From positions 15,481,501 through 15,545,500 of the forward strand of contig NC_088359.1 in NCBI RefSeq assembly GCF_036884655.1: a stretch of 64,000 nucleotides of DNA, read 5' to 3'. A model generated the notes under the pieces. The model saw only the letters and a list, made by a program, of their open reading frames with translations, was not told the origin of the DNA and ran no database searches. This DNA is from Musa acuminata AAA Group (lineage: Eukaryota > Streptophyta > Magnoliopsida > Zingiberales > Musaceae). Below, piece by piece: positions 33,323 to 44,288 of the stretch; the stretch's first letter is position 1; the number at the start of each line of letters is the position of its first letter. Both the position numbers and the translations under genes were made by a program.

Positions 33323-33336
33323 ATTCCTCCCTCTTC
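33323..33336 (-). other. Polypurine tract of the small gypsy element
   Basis: The minus strand reads GAAGAGGGAGGAAT directly before the LTR start TGTTAAGATCC. Confidence 0.65.
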
Positions 33337-33480
33337 AAATCAACCTTGTCCTCAATGCTGAGCAGCATCAAACTCGGGGAGCTTCTCTTTCAGCACTTCA
33401 GTCATAGGCTATCTATAACGCATCATAATTCGTTGATCAAGTAATTACGGTCTCCACTTTTTGATAGTGTAAGCAACAAG
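33337..33480 (-). pseudogene. End of gypsy pol, remnant
   Basis: The minus strand encodes a short LPEFDAAQH followed by a stop, and DNA reading GAGGACAAGGTTGATTTGAAG. This resembles the extreme C-terminal end of gypsy pol just before the PPT. RT and integrase are missing between this and the protease. Confidence 0.5.
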
Positions 33481-33759
33481 TCAGTCTTTCAGTGTAGTAA
33501 TCATTGTAAGAAACTCTTGGCCTTGTATAATCAATTTTATCTTTGAACATTTGCTATCACAAGTTAAAATCTGTCCATCAGTGATCTTTACTTTGAATCT
33601 GTCACAACCTTCAATGTGGTAAGCTAATCGGGCTGCAACTTTCTTGTCTATAAAATTATTAGTGCTACCAGTATCAATCAAAACTATAACAGGCTGATGT
33701 TCCAAAGTTCCGCCAACTTCCATAGTTTGTGGGTTAGTGTAACCAGCTAATGCATGCAT
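33481..33759 (-). pseudogene. Gypsy aspartic protease fragment
   Basis: The 92-codon frame contains VIVLIDTGSTNNFIDKKVA, the catalytic loop (Asp-Thr-Gly) of retroviral-type aspartic proteases of gypsy elements. It continues with ITDGQILTCDSKCS. The protease would mature the polyprotein. It is joined to the pol end remnant by a large deletion of RT and integrase. Confidence 0.75.
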
Positions 33760-33988
33760 TTCTTAGCTTTTGGCTCCTCTCCAATTGGTTCAATCATTAG
33801 AAGTTGCCCTTGTTTACATCGGTGCTCCATACTCCACTTTTCATCATAGTACAAACCCCTTGCTAATCTTTCTTTGCTAATTTTTTTCTCATGTAGATGT
33901 GCAAATGAGATCGCAGCTATCATAGTGCGAGGTTGACAAGTCTAAACTTCATACCGGATATTTGGAATAAGCCCTTCAATAAATGTAC
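33760..33988 (-). other. Decayed gag/protease linker
   Basis: No clear domain. By position it should be the C-terminal part of gag with the zinc knuckle, which I cannot find. Confidence 0.35.
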
Positions 33989-34335
33989 TCAAAAGTTATC
34001 GTTCCAACCAATCTCTAGCTTGATTTGACAATCTTTCAAACCTACTATGTTATTCCAACACTGTAGAAGTCTAATGAATTTTGGCAAGCTGGCAATCAAT
34101 ATTCTCATATTTGGATGGGCCAAAGTGAACATGAAGCCCTCTTTTGAACTCTTCCCACGAAGGAACCCTGTGAAAAGTTTCATACCAATCATACCACTGG
34201 ATTGCATCAACATCAAGCTGGATTGAGGCCACTTCTACCTTAGATTCTTCTGGGGCTCTGAGAAAATGAAAAAAAAATTCTGCCTTAGAGATCCAACTAG
34301 TCGGATCCTCATCTTCCCATCTCAGAAATCCCACC
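33989..34335 (-). pseudogene. Gypsy gag fragment
   Basis: Two overlapping frames encode MGFLRWEDEDPTSWISKAEF and then VASIQLDVDAIQWYDW and SWEEFKRGLHVHFGPSKYE. This is the order of the gypsy gag domain (W-x-F ... A-x-x-W-Y/W ... W-x-x-F). A frameshift separates it from the part reading WNNIVGLKD. The right edge is cut by the insertion at 34336. Confidence 0.75.
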
Positions 34336-36427
34336 TGTTGAATCTCGTATATTGATGATGAAACTACTTGATATATGTTTATGATTTAATCTGCGTTTTG
34401 AGTGAAGCAGGATGCTTCGATCAGGATGAGACAATTAAAGCAGGAAAATCATGTTGTGCCGGAGGAACATGTCCGAAGATTGGACATCGGGCCGGTGGAT
34501 CGGTCGACGTATCGACAGAAAGCTTCGGGCCGTGGACTCAGGCATCGGGCCAAGAAGAGCAGGTATTGTGCCAAGGATATTGGAGTTGCAGAGTCAACTG
34601 GCCGATTGGGCAATAGGCTGCAGGAGAGGACGATGCGCCGAAGAATCAGACGAAGCGTCGAGGGACCAATGACATGCCGGACAACTTGGTTAATTGCTTA
34701 GGATTAATTGTCTCGATCAAAGTTTTGTTTTAAGTGTGCAGGATTAACTATGATAGAAGAAAGACATGCAGTAGGAGTTACGCCGGAGTCAAGACAATGA
34801 TCACGTTGGGAGTTCGAGAGTTCGACGGAAGTTCGGACAGTCGTCGGAGGTTCTGCGGGAACAAATCCGAGAAGTCCATGAGCTTGCCAAAGAAGCTCGT
34901 CGGAACTCACCAAGTGGATCGTCGCAAGTCCAGGAGTTTGCCGGAAGTCCGCAGGAGCATCATCGAGGGTTCATCGGATGATCGACGAAAGTTCGCCGGA
35001 AGAAGCGATTGACGCATCGGAGCAAGTTGCAGTAAATGTCTTAGGAAAAATCGTAGTTAGTACATTGATTAAGTTGGAAATGGGAGGTGATCCCATTAAC
35101 TTAATCTTGGGGCAATTGGGCCCCGGAAAAACCCAAATTGGGCCTAATGGATCAACCCATTCGGACCCTGATTTCTGCCAGGCGGTTGAACCGCCCAAGG
35201 CAGGAGGTTGCACCGCCTGGGCTCAGTCTCCGAGCGAGACTGGGAGGTGCAACCGCCCCAGCCAGGCGGTGGCATCGCCTGGGGCTCAGTCTCCGAGCGA
35301 GACTGGGCGGTGCAACCTCCCCTGACAAGAGGTAGCACCGCTTGAGCTCAGTCTTCGAGCTCTGCCACGCGGTGCAACCGCCACGGTCAGGAGGTGCAAC
35401 CGCCTGAGCTCGGTCTTCGAGCTCTATCAGGAGGTGCAACCGCCCCTAACAGGAGGTAGCACCGCCCAGAGGCTCAGTCTTCGAGCTCTGCCAGGCGGTG
35501 CAACCGCTCTAGTCAGGAGGTGCAACCGCTTGATCCCGGAATTTCGGGAATTGACAGTTTTGAGCTCCAAATTTGAACTGGGTTGGGGCCTATAAATACC
35601 CCACCCATTCAGCACTGAGAGGGCATGAACTAACACCGAAATCTTGATCCTTTTCTATGATTCTTAGAGCTCAAAATTATTGTAAAGGCCAAAAGTTCTT
35701 CTCCCTCTGTTCTTCCAAGTTCTGAGTTGTAAAGAGAGGAGAGAAAATTCTGTAAGGGTTGTCTCCTAAGCCCGTCAAAAGGAGTGAATCTGTAAAAGGG
35801 TGGTTGGCCTTCGCCTATTGAAGGAAGGCCTCTAGTTGACATCGGTGACCTCATCGGTGGAGGAAGCCAAAAGTGGAGTAGGTCAAGATTGACCGAACCA
35901 CTCTGAATCTCGGTTTGCATTTACTTTGAGCATCTTATGTTTACTGCAAACCTCCTTAATAGCTTACTGCCTTCTATGTTTTTACGAACGTGTTTCAAAG
36001 TTCAGTGCTTTCCGAATCGGGATTTAAAACGCAAATAAGTTTTATCATACGAACGTCGTATTTCAGTTTGCGCTTACGTTCTGATTTCCATTATAACTGC
36101 AAACTACCTTTATATCTTTGCTTTAACTGCATCTCGCCTTATCTCAAGTTAAAGTGGTTTACGAATTAGCTTTTATACCGAAATCGCTTTTATCGTACGA
36201 ACGTCGTATTTCAGTTTGCGCTTATATTCTGATTTCTATCATAACTGCAAACTGCGTTCATATCTTTGTTATATCTATCCCAGTCAAAAGTTGAAGTGAT
36301 TTAAGAATCGACTTTCTTACCGAAATAACTTCTATCGAACGAAAGCAGTTTTCGATTTTAATCGCATAAGGTTTTCCGCTGCACTAATTCACCCCCCCCC
36401 CCCCTCTTAGTGCTCTTGATCCTAACA
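34336..36427 (+). repeat. 5' LTR of gag-only SIRE-like element
   Basis: Starts TGTTGAATCTCGTATATTG. The first about 400 bp (to 34735) are unlike the autonomous LTR and recur at 45316-45714. From TGTGCAGGATTAAC onward it follows the common SIRE-like LTR, with palindrome array (about 35175-35530), TATA box (35591-35598) and poly-C run near the end. Confidence 0.9.
35591..35598 (+). promoter_or_regulatory. LTR TATA box
   Basis: TATAAATA in the conserved context GGCC...CCCC. Transcription probably starts about 30 bases downstream, near the GCACTGA block. Confidence 0.7.
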
Positions 36428-36429
36428 AT

Positions 36430-36441
36430 TGGTATCAGAGC
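36430..36441 (+). other. Primer-binding site of gag-only element
   Basis: TGGTATCAGAGC, two bases after the LTR end CCTAACA. Confidence 0.85.
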
Positions 36442-36479
36442 CCGTTATTTCTCATTTCGGATTTACACCCGAGAGAAAT

Positions 36480-37437
36480 GGCTCTTCATGGCTTTCAAGA
36501 GGGCTTATCGGTCTTTCGTCCACCATTGTTTAACGGATTGGACTACACTTATTGGAAAACTCGAATGAGAGTTTTCTTGATTTCTATGAATTTGGATTTA
36601 TGAAATATTATTAAAAACGGTTTTCAACTTCCCTCTAAACCGATGAACGAATGGTCGGATTTGGAGAAGAAGTATTTTTCTTTAAACGCAAAGGCTATGA
36701 ATGCCTTATTTTGCGCTTTGGACAAAAATGAGTTCAATCGGATTTCTACGTGCGAAACGGCTTTTGACATTTGGCGAACACTTGAAATCACGCACGAGGG
36801 AACTAGTAGAGTCAAAGACTCGAAAGTTAACATTTTATTGCATGATTTTGAGGTTTTTCTAATGCAACCAAGCGAGACTATAGGCGACATGTACACCCGT
36901 TTCACGGATGTCGTCAATAGTTTAAGAGCTCTTGGAAAATGTTTTTCGGATTTTGAACTCGTAAACAAGATTTTACGTTCTCTTTCTAAGAAGTGGGATT
37001 CAAAAGTAACTGCAATACAAGAAGCTAAAAACCTAAACAACTTACCACTTGAAGAACTAATTGGTTCATTGATGACATATGAAATGGTGCACAATGCTCA
37101 TGATGAACATGATGAACAAAATCACCTTCCAAAGAACAGGAAGGATTTGAAACTCTAAACAAATGAATACCACTTGAGCGATGACTCAAGTGATGAGGAC
37201 AATGATGAACTTGAACTTCGAACACTAAACCTTAATAAGTTTATTAAACAAAAATCTAAAATAAACAATAAACATGAACGAAGGAAGAGGCCAAAGAAGA
37301 AGAACACAAAGTGGGATGAATCGAGCTCCTCCGAAGACGAGGAGAAAATCAAGAAAGGCGAGGTGGCAAACTACGCCTTAACCACTTTCAATGATGAGGT
37401 AATCGAAATCCCCCTAATTTATTTTGAAATTACTTGA
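36480..37437 (+). pseudogene. Gag of gag-only SIRE-like element, with stops
   Basis: From the ATG the protein reads MALHGFQEGL and then the GLDYTYWKTRMRVFLISMN block of UBN2-type gag. A Trp codon has become TGA near 36601, and a second stop follows at 37156-37158. The frame then continues to LIYFEIT. Compared with the carrier gag it lacks both zinc knuckles and keeps only an acidic, Lys-rich tail. RNA binding by this Gag is therefore doubtful. Dead in this copy. Confidence 0.8.
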
Positions 37438-39025
37438 TGCTTTCATGATGTATTTTCTTTTTTAGTTTAGAATTAATGTTTAAAAAAAAAATTATGATCA
37501 TGCTAGTAATTTCGAAAATGATAATATTACATATTTTATAAACAAACAAAATGATTTTGATTGAAAATATGAAATCATGGTTAAGAAGTAATAATGTGTA
37601 TCACGTTGATGTCCATTGTTATTTCTCGATTTTGAGTATATTAAATCATGTTTAATTTGAAGTTATGATTAATGAGTATATATTTTTGAAATTATGTATG
37701 ATGATTTTTGATAATTATGGATTATCGATTTTCATGATAATAACAGTGGCTTTAAAAATTGATGCATGTTTTGATTTGACATAAATGAAAAGACATACTA
37801 ACATGAAATCGATCACTTAAGATGAAACATTTAAAAAAAAGGGAAAAAATATATTATCAATGAAATCATGAATCTATTTATATTATAAATTTTGTGAGCC
37901 ATAAAAATGATTTTAATGATTTAAATTTGAAATGAGTTTTATCAAAATCATGATCATGATTTGTCAAATTGAATGAATTGAAAATGAATGATGATTTTTC
38001 TCTTGAAAGATTGTGACCTGTATTCCTTGTATTCATGATATGATTTTTATGCAATTTTTTGTATTCATGAAAGGTTTATCTCATCACCCAATTATTTTCT
38101 TCTTCATATTCCTTATGTGATGATATGAATACATGAAATATTCATTAATTTATTTTGATGTATACAAATGAAAGGTTATGATCATGCATGGTAGGATATA
38201 ATTTAACAAAATTGGTACCATCATGATATGAAACATTTATGATTTGCAATGATGCACCCAATACTTGAGCTTTTTAATTATGATGTAATGTATTGCATAT
38301 GATGTAAATCATGATTTAAAATGCTATGAGTTGTTGCTAAAATGAAGTATTATAAATGTTGATTTAATGTCATGAATGCTCTAAATGATGAATGTTTGGT
38401 ATCATGATCAAAATGACGTGATAAATATTTTAAAAATAAATGTTTGTATCATGTTAAATGGTTTGGCATATTGTGCATGATAAGCTATAAAGATGATTGA
38501 AACAATGATTGAAATAATAGGAATGATGATTTGGAATCATATAATAATGAGTTTGCATGTTCGAATTTGAAAATATAATGATGCAAAAATAAGATTGAAA
38601 CCTACCTTTGTCATGATTTAGAAATTAATGTAAAGGGTCTTCTCTTCTTTTTGCCAATGACATAGGGGGAGAAAGAGTTGCTAATGTACATATCTCAAAG
38701 AGAAAATTGCTAGCTTGCGTGTCTTAAAATGTCGAAAAAATTTTTATAGCTTGTATATTGTAAACTTGCTATCGTACTACTATGATGATGAGCATGTCTT
38801 ATCTTCATGATTGTGTTTGAAAAACTATAGCAAAAATATGTCCGAATGATTGAACTTGTTAAAATTAATTTTCAGACTTTCTTGATTGAATGATCAAATC
38901 ACTCGATTGCCATGATGATTTTACACAATTACATGCCCTAATAACAGGTTGGAAATTATGTGCTTTGGATACAAAAATTTCCATGATAATAAGCATGTTT
39001 TGTCCTCATGATTGTATAGCACAGC
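37438..39025 (+). other. AT-rich non-coding interior of gag-only element
   Basis: Low-GC DNA rich in ATGATT/AATCATG words. I see no gene or RNA. Its first part matches 48903-49217. Its last part resembles the 3' UTR of the autonomous element. Confidence 0.5.
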
Positions 39026-41691
39026 TGTAACATCCCTCATTTTTGAAAATTTAGTAAAATATTTGTTTGTAAAAATAAGGATTATTTAATAATTATTTTA
39101 TATTAAATAAATATTATATTAAAGTTTATGGCTAAGGACCTAAGAGTAAATATTGAAATTTTGATATGATTTATAGAATATTCAGAATTGAGTAAATAAA
39201 AATAAAATAAAATAAAAATTAGTGGACATGTGTCACTAGCTAGCTTAATGATGACACCTAAGTTTGCCCTAAGGATGACACCTAGCACTTTTCATGCATG
39301 CTTGCCACCTTGAAACTTTGCAACTCTTGTGTTAACCAAAAGTAATTAAGTAAGAGATTAAAGGAGAAACTAAATGTAACCTTCAGATGCTGCATCCAAC
39401 GTGAGTTTAAGAAGAGAAGAGAAGGGAAGAAGAAGAAGAGGAATTGAAGAAGAAGATTTGATTGAGGTTTTGCATCAACTCCCCCCATTTGGGAGTGTTC
39501 TAATCTCTTCCTACAGAATTCCTAATCTTTGTTTTCCTTTTAATTCTTCATAATGCAAAAGATTTCAGCTTAGTACCAAACCGTTCTTTCCTTTTGATAC
39601 AAATCCATGAATCTGAAATTTTTTCGGTAATCTGACCTCTATTCAATGTTTCGGTCATAACATTTTGTAATAAACTCTGATTTAGACAAAACCTATTCCA
39701 TTTGAAAGTAGACTCAAATATCTTTAATTTGACACTAAGATTGAATGATTCTGAGTTTAAATGCCTACTAAGACTTCTGTTTCAATTAACCCTACAGATT
39801 CTGCAAAATAGGGACTGAAATTTCTGACCTTCTGTTACTAAATTGCTCATAACTCTCTAGAAAAAATTCTGAACTAAGCAAAACTTAGTTCTTTGGAAAC
39901 TAGATTCGTGTATCTTTCTTTTGACGCCTAGTTGGAAATTTTGAAGTATGTTTGCCTTCTGAAACTTCTGTTTAAATCGATTCTATCAAGTCTGCAAAAC
40001 AGGGATTGATCATTTCTGACATTCCTTTACTCTATTTGTTGTAACTTCCTGTTAAGAACTCAAAAAATTATAAATCTGAGTTCATCGGAAAATAGATTGA
40101 TACAGCTTTCCAATGACACCTAGTTTTAGTGATTTGGAGCATATTTGGTCACTCAAACAATTCAGAAACTATACCATTCAAATCCTGTCATAATTGAAAA
40201 CTTTGTTGGGATTTGCCTATTCAATTTTCATCCTATTGGAAAATTGATTTCTGCTAAATTCTTCTTCAATTGAGCTTTATATTAGTCCTTTGAAGTTCTT
40301 GTATTGTTCATCCTGAAATTATTGAATATCTGAAATTTATTATGTAAAGCTTTGTTTACATTTCCTTGTTTGATAAAGGCACATGCATATCTTCATTGTT
40401 CCGCTTGTGCTTCTGATATGTGTCAATGTTATTGTTCATACTACTCTTTTTGTACTCTGATGTTTTGTGGGATATTGTGAACCTTTGCCAGAAATGGTAA
40501 AGGGAGTTATGCTTAGAGCCCGCGATTGCTCTGCCGGCCCCATTGACTTCACTCAGACGTGGGTGGATGGAGCTCCTAGACGTGGGAGACTTATGCTAGG
40601 TCATCCAGAAATGGATGGACCATATTATGTTATGATCCCACTTCACCTTCTATCTGTTTGATATAAAATTCAGAGCCAACCTAGCACTTGGGCAGGGTGA
40701 GAGGGCTCGAGTAGAAAGGGCTACTCGTGGATGGAGTGGAGAACTCATCACGGCGTGGAGCCACCACTGAGTTAATCCTCACATGCACTATGCTAGAGTA
40801 CGACGTTTGAGCTTCTATTTCATATTTGTTCTTTGATATATTCTGAAATGCTTCTTATGCTTCCGAAATATTTCCATATGCCATTGATATCTAAAATGCT
40901 CTTTACGTCTTTGTTATGCCTTGAAATTACCATATGTCATCGATATGCTCCTTATGCCAATGATATGCTCCAATTTCCTTTCTCCTATTGTTATGTCTAA
41001 TGCCTATTTTGAGCGAGGTAAACCTTTGTTATTTTATATCAAATGAGATGACTTCAAATGAACACTTGTATTTCTACTTTTGTATCTTGATACTAAGCTT
41101 GCTTGAACTTCTCCTATCGCCATGGATATGTTAGACGCTTGTTGAGCTCTTTATGCTCACCCCGTTGCTATATAAATTTTTCAGGGTAGCTTGTCACGCA
41201 CTGAAAAGCTAGAATTGGGTTAAAGCAGTGAAAGGCTAGAAGATTTTTGAGCTAATCTTTGTTGGATGATGGTTTTTGTTGTATAGTAAACTTTACTTCT
41301 GATGTAATGTTAAGGATCTATTGATACTTATGTGTTGTAAAATGTCAAAGGACTACTCATGTGTATGGAATGATAAGTTTAAGATGTGTAAGGATAAGAA
41401 CTCATGGTAAATAATTATCTTTTTGTGATTGTATATACTTCTATGATTATGGATTTGTGGTGTGGTTGATGTTTAGTTGAGTTGTCTTTGGATTTTGTGA
41501 ATCTCTGAGTGAAGTGGATTATGATTATGTAATGTACAGGTTTATGAATTGTGAATATTGATTTTTGAATGATTCTTAGTATCCTCAAATTGTTAGATTG
41601 GATCCTGGATTGAATTGATGATGAATTATAATATTATTGATTTTTAGACAGGGTCACACTTCCTGAATATGATAATTCAGGGGGCGTGATA
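39026..41691 (+). repeat. 5' LTR of gypsy B element
   Basis: Starts TGTAACATCCCTC and ends GGGGGCGTGATA (expected ...GTGACA, one change). The block 40534-40655, around GTGGATGGAGCTC and GACGTGGGAGACTT, is shared with the gypsy A LTRs. Confidence 0.85.
40534..40655 (+). promoter_or_regulatory. LTR block conserved between gypsy families A and B
   Basis: GACTTCACTCAGACGTGGGT, GGAGCTCCTAGACGTGGGAG and ATCCAGAAATGGATG are also at 19536-19650 (family A) and 63834-63955 (3' LTR of B). The remaining LTR sequence of the two families is much less alike. The role is unknown; the ACGTGG cores resemble G-box/ABRE sites. Confidence 0.5.
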
Positions 41692-41695
41692 GAGT

Positions 41696-41707
41696 TGGTA
41701 TCAGAGC
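41696..41707 (+). other. Primer-binding site of gypsy B element
   Basis: TGGTATCAGAGC four bases after the LTR. Confidence 0.85.
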
Positions 41708-41824
41708 ATGATTTGAGGATTTCTAAGAATTTTGATATGCTAGATGTGTAATAAATTTTGTGGTTTAGTGATTTCTATTTAGAGACTGATAAAAAGTTTT
41801 TTTTATCATTTTTAGGAAGCAAGG

Positions 41825-42068
41825 ATGACTAGGTCATCTGGTTCTCCTATTGCATCTACTTCTGATCAATTGAGTGGAATTATGAAAACTCTAGAGGCAA
41901 TGACACAAGTAATGCAACAACAAGTCCGACAAGGAAGAAATGATGAAGGTGGGAATTCAAACCAGACTGGGTTGGGAAATGAACAATTTAAGAAGCTTAG
42001 TCCTCCCAGTTTTAGTGGTGAGCCTGATCCAATGGTAGCAGAACAATGGATGATGCGGATGGAGAAAA
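41825..42068 (+). pseudogene. Gypsy B gag, first part
   Basis: The frame from the ATG reads MTRSSGSPIASTSDQLSGI, then a Gln-rich stretch and LSPPSFSGEPDPMVAEQWMM, the usual start of gypsy gag (PPxFxGxxDP...A..W). It is split at 42068 by the SIRE-like element and resumes in frame at 61296. Confidence 0.85.
42064..42068. repeat. TSD (GAAAA) of SIRE-like element, left copy
   Basis: Precedes the LTR start TGTTTAATCTCGG and is repeated at 61291-61295. Confidence 0.85.
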
Positions 42069-42594
42069 TGTTTAATCTCGGATTTTGATGATGAAGTCAA
42101 TTGTCATTTGTTGTCTAATCTATGTGTTGAGATAAGTGTGCAGGATTAACTACGATGAAAGTTAGACAAGCAGCAGGAGTTGCGCCGGAGTCAAGTTCAT
42201 GATCATGTTGGGAGTTTGAGAGTTCGACGGAAGTTCGGACGGTCGTCGGAGGTTCTGCGAGAACAGATCCGAGAAGTCCAGAAGCTTGCCAAGCGAAGCT
42301 CATCGGAACTCGCCAAGTAGATCATCGCAAAGTCCAGGAGTTTGCCGGAAGTCCGCAGGAGCATCACCGAGGGTTCATCGGATGATCGACGGAAGTTCGC
42401 CGGAAACTCGTCGGAAGAAACGATTGACGCACCGAAGCAAAGCTGCAGAAATTGTCTTAGATCTAATCGTAGTTAGCACATTGATTAAGTTGGAAAATGG
42501 GAGGTGATCCCATTAGCTTAATCTTAGGGCAATTGGGCTCCTGAAAGACTGAAATTGGGCCGAATGGAGCTAACCATTCGGACCCTGATTGCAC

Positions 42595-42955
42595 CAGGAG
42601 GTGCAACCGCCTAGGCCAGGAGGTGGCACCGCCTGGGCTAAGCCTCCCAGCGAGACTGGGCGGTGCAACCGCCCCAGCCAGGAGGTGGCACCTCCTGAGC
42701 TCAGTCTTCGAGCTAGACTGGGCGGTGCAACCTCCCTGACAGAGAGGTGGCACCGCCAGAGCTCAGTCTTCGAGCTCTGGCAGAGAGGTGCAACCGCCTT
42801 AGTCAAGAGGTGGCACCGCTTGGGGCTCAGTCTCCGAGCCAGACTCAGGAGGTGCAACCGCCCTTGACACAGAGGTGCATCCGCTTGGGCTCAGTCTTCG
42901 AGCTCTGCCAGGCGGTGCAACCTCTCCAGTCAGGAGGTGCAACCGCCTGATCACG
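42595..42955 (+). promoter_or_regulatory. U3 array of GGCGGTGCAACCGCC-type palindromes
   Basis: About ten variants of GGCGGTGCAACCGCC or AGGAGGTGGCACCGCC alternate with CTCAGTCTTCGAGCTC spacers. The array ends about 50 bp before the TATA box. Comparable arrays occur in all SIRE-like LTRs of the window. It may be an enhancer or a silencing target; this is inference. Confidence 0.65.
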
Positions 42956-43008
42956 GAATTCCGGGATTTGATCGTTTTGAGCTCCAAATTTGAATTGGGT
43001 TGGGGCCT

Positions 43009-43016
43009 ATAAATAC
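43009..43016 (+). promoter_or_regulatory. LTR TATA box of SIRE-like element
   Basis: TATAAATA after GGGGCC. This is the 5' LTR, so it is the likely promoter for the gag-pol RNA. Confidence 0.75.
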
Positions 43017-43755
43017 CCCACACATTCAGCACTGAAAAGATACAGACCTACACCGAATTCTTGATCTTTTCTGTGATTCTAAGAGCTCAAATTTGTGTAA
43101 AGTCCTAAAGTTCTCCTCTTTCTGTTCTTCAAGTTTTGAGTTGTAAAGAGAGGAGAGAAAGGTCCTATAAGGGTTGTCTCCTAAGCCCATCAAAAGGAGT
43201 GAATCTGTAAAAGGGCAGTTGGCCTTCGCCTAATGAAGGAAGGCCTCTAGTTGACGTCGGTGACCTCGTCGGTGGAGGAAGCCAAAAGTGGAGTAGGTCA
43301 AGACTGACCGAACCACTCTAAATCTCTGGTTTGCGTTTATTTTGAGCACTTTATCATTACTGCAAACCTCCTAGATAGCTACTGCTCTCTGCGCCTTTAC
43401 GAACAAGTTTCTAAGTGCTGATCTTTCCGAATCTGCATTCAGACGTAAATCGGTGTTTTCATATATTACAGTTTACGATTACGTTTTGTAACTGCAAACT
43501 GTCTTCTGCGCTTTTACGAACGAGTTTCTTTGCAGTTTACATTTACGTTTTGATTCTATTTATAATTGCAAACTGTCTTCTGCAATTTCACGAACGAGTT
43601 TCAAGGTTTAGACGAAAATCTGCATTTAGACGTAAAACTGCATTTAGACGTAAATCGGCTTTCCTCGTACAATCATCAGATTTCAGTTTATGTTTACGTC
43701 TTGATTTCAACTGCATACTGCCTTCTACGAGTATACAAACGAGTTTCAAAGTTCA

Positions 43756-43862
43756 TACGTAAATCTGCGTTTAGACGTAAATCTGCGTTTAGACGTAAAT
43801 CTGCGTTTAGACGTAAATCTACGTTTAGACGTAAATCTGCGTTTAGACGTAAATCTGCTTTT
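43756..43862 (+). repeat. 18-bp U5 minisatellite (CGTTTAGACGTAAATCTG)
   Basis: About six head-to-tail units. The 3' LTR of the same element has about two (60895-60930) and the gag-only LTRs about three to four. Confidence 0.9.
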
Positions 43863-43916
43863 TGCAGATTACTTTTTGTGCTGTACAATAGCAGCACACT
43901 GTCTTTATACTTCTGC

Positions 43917-44095
43917 TTAAACTGCGCTTAGACGCAAACTGTGTTTAGATGCAAACTGCGCTTAGACGCAATCTGCGCTTAGACGCAAACTGCGCTTAGA
44001 CGCAAACTGCGCTTAGACGCAATCTGAGCTTAGACGCAATCTGTATTTAGACGCAAACTGCGTTTAGACGCAAACTGTGTTTAGACGTAAACTGC
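43917..44095 (+). repeat. ~15-bp repeat array (GCGCTTAGACGCAAACT)
   Basis: About a dozen units of CTTAGACGCAA with ACTGCG or TCTGCG linkers lie downstream of the 18-bp array. The array is also present at 47560-47700, 51063-51203, 54545-54690 and 60985-61140. Confidence 0.85.
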
Positions 44096-44240
44096 ACTTA
44101 ATCACAAGTAATCTTAGAATCGGCTTTTGCATCAAAATAGTTTTTATCGAACGAACGCAGCTTTCGTTTTTAATCGCTGAAAGATATCCGCTGCACTAAT
44201 TCACCCCCCCCCCCCTCTTAGTGCTCTCGATCCTAACAAT

Positions 44241-44252
44241 TGGTATCAGAGC
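44241..44252 (+). other. Primer-binding site of SIRE-like element
   Basis: TGGTATCAGAGC two bases after the LTR. Confidence 0.85.
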
Positions 44253-44288
44253 AAGGTTAACTCGCTAACGGATTAAAACCCAAGAGAA

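Larger units (their letters stand above)
34336..39025 (+). mobile_element. Non-autonomous gag-only SIRE-like element, left part (split by gypsy B)
   Basis: A full LTR (34336-36427), PBS and gag (36480-37437) are followed by about 1.6 kb of AT-rich non-coding DNA with no protease, integrase or RT. The end of that stretch (38850-38930) resembles the 3' UTR after pol at 58380-58440, so pol was lost while the 3' UTR was kept. The 3' LTR must lie beyond the window. It was inserted into the gypsy gag at 34335. Confidence 0.8.
42069..44238 (+). repeat. 5' LTR of SIRE-like element
   Basis: Starts TGTTTAATCTCGG (3' LTR: TGTTGAATCTCGG) and ends GATCCTAACA. It is about 100 bp longer than the 3' LTR, mainly through extra 18-bp units at 43756-43862. 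Confidence 0.9.

Noticed and set aside
35138..35439. Frames with repeated GGATAPARRWHRL-like or RCNRPSQEVAPP-like peptides
   Set aside because: They are translations of the GGCGGTGCAACCGCC palindrome array in LTR U3 and appear in many frames and orientations.
43566..43931. Frames with FRRKSAFRRKSAF repeats
   Set aside because: Translation of the 18-bp U5 minisatellite. Unit length is a multiple of three, so any frame stays open.
43756..44095. CRISPR-like appearance of short regular repeats
   Set aside because: Units are head-to-tail with no unique spacers and lie in plant LTRs. It is a minisatellite.
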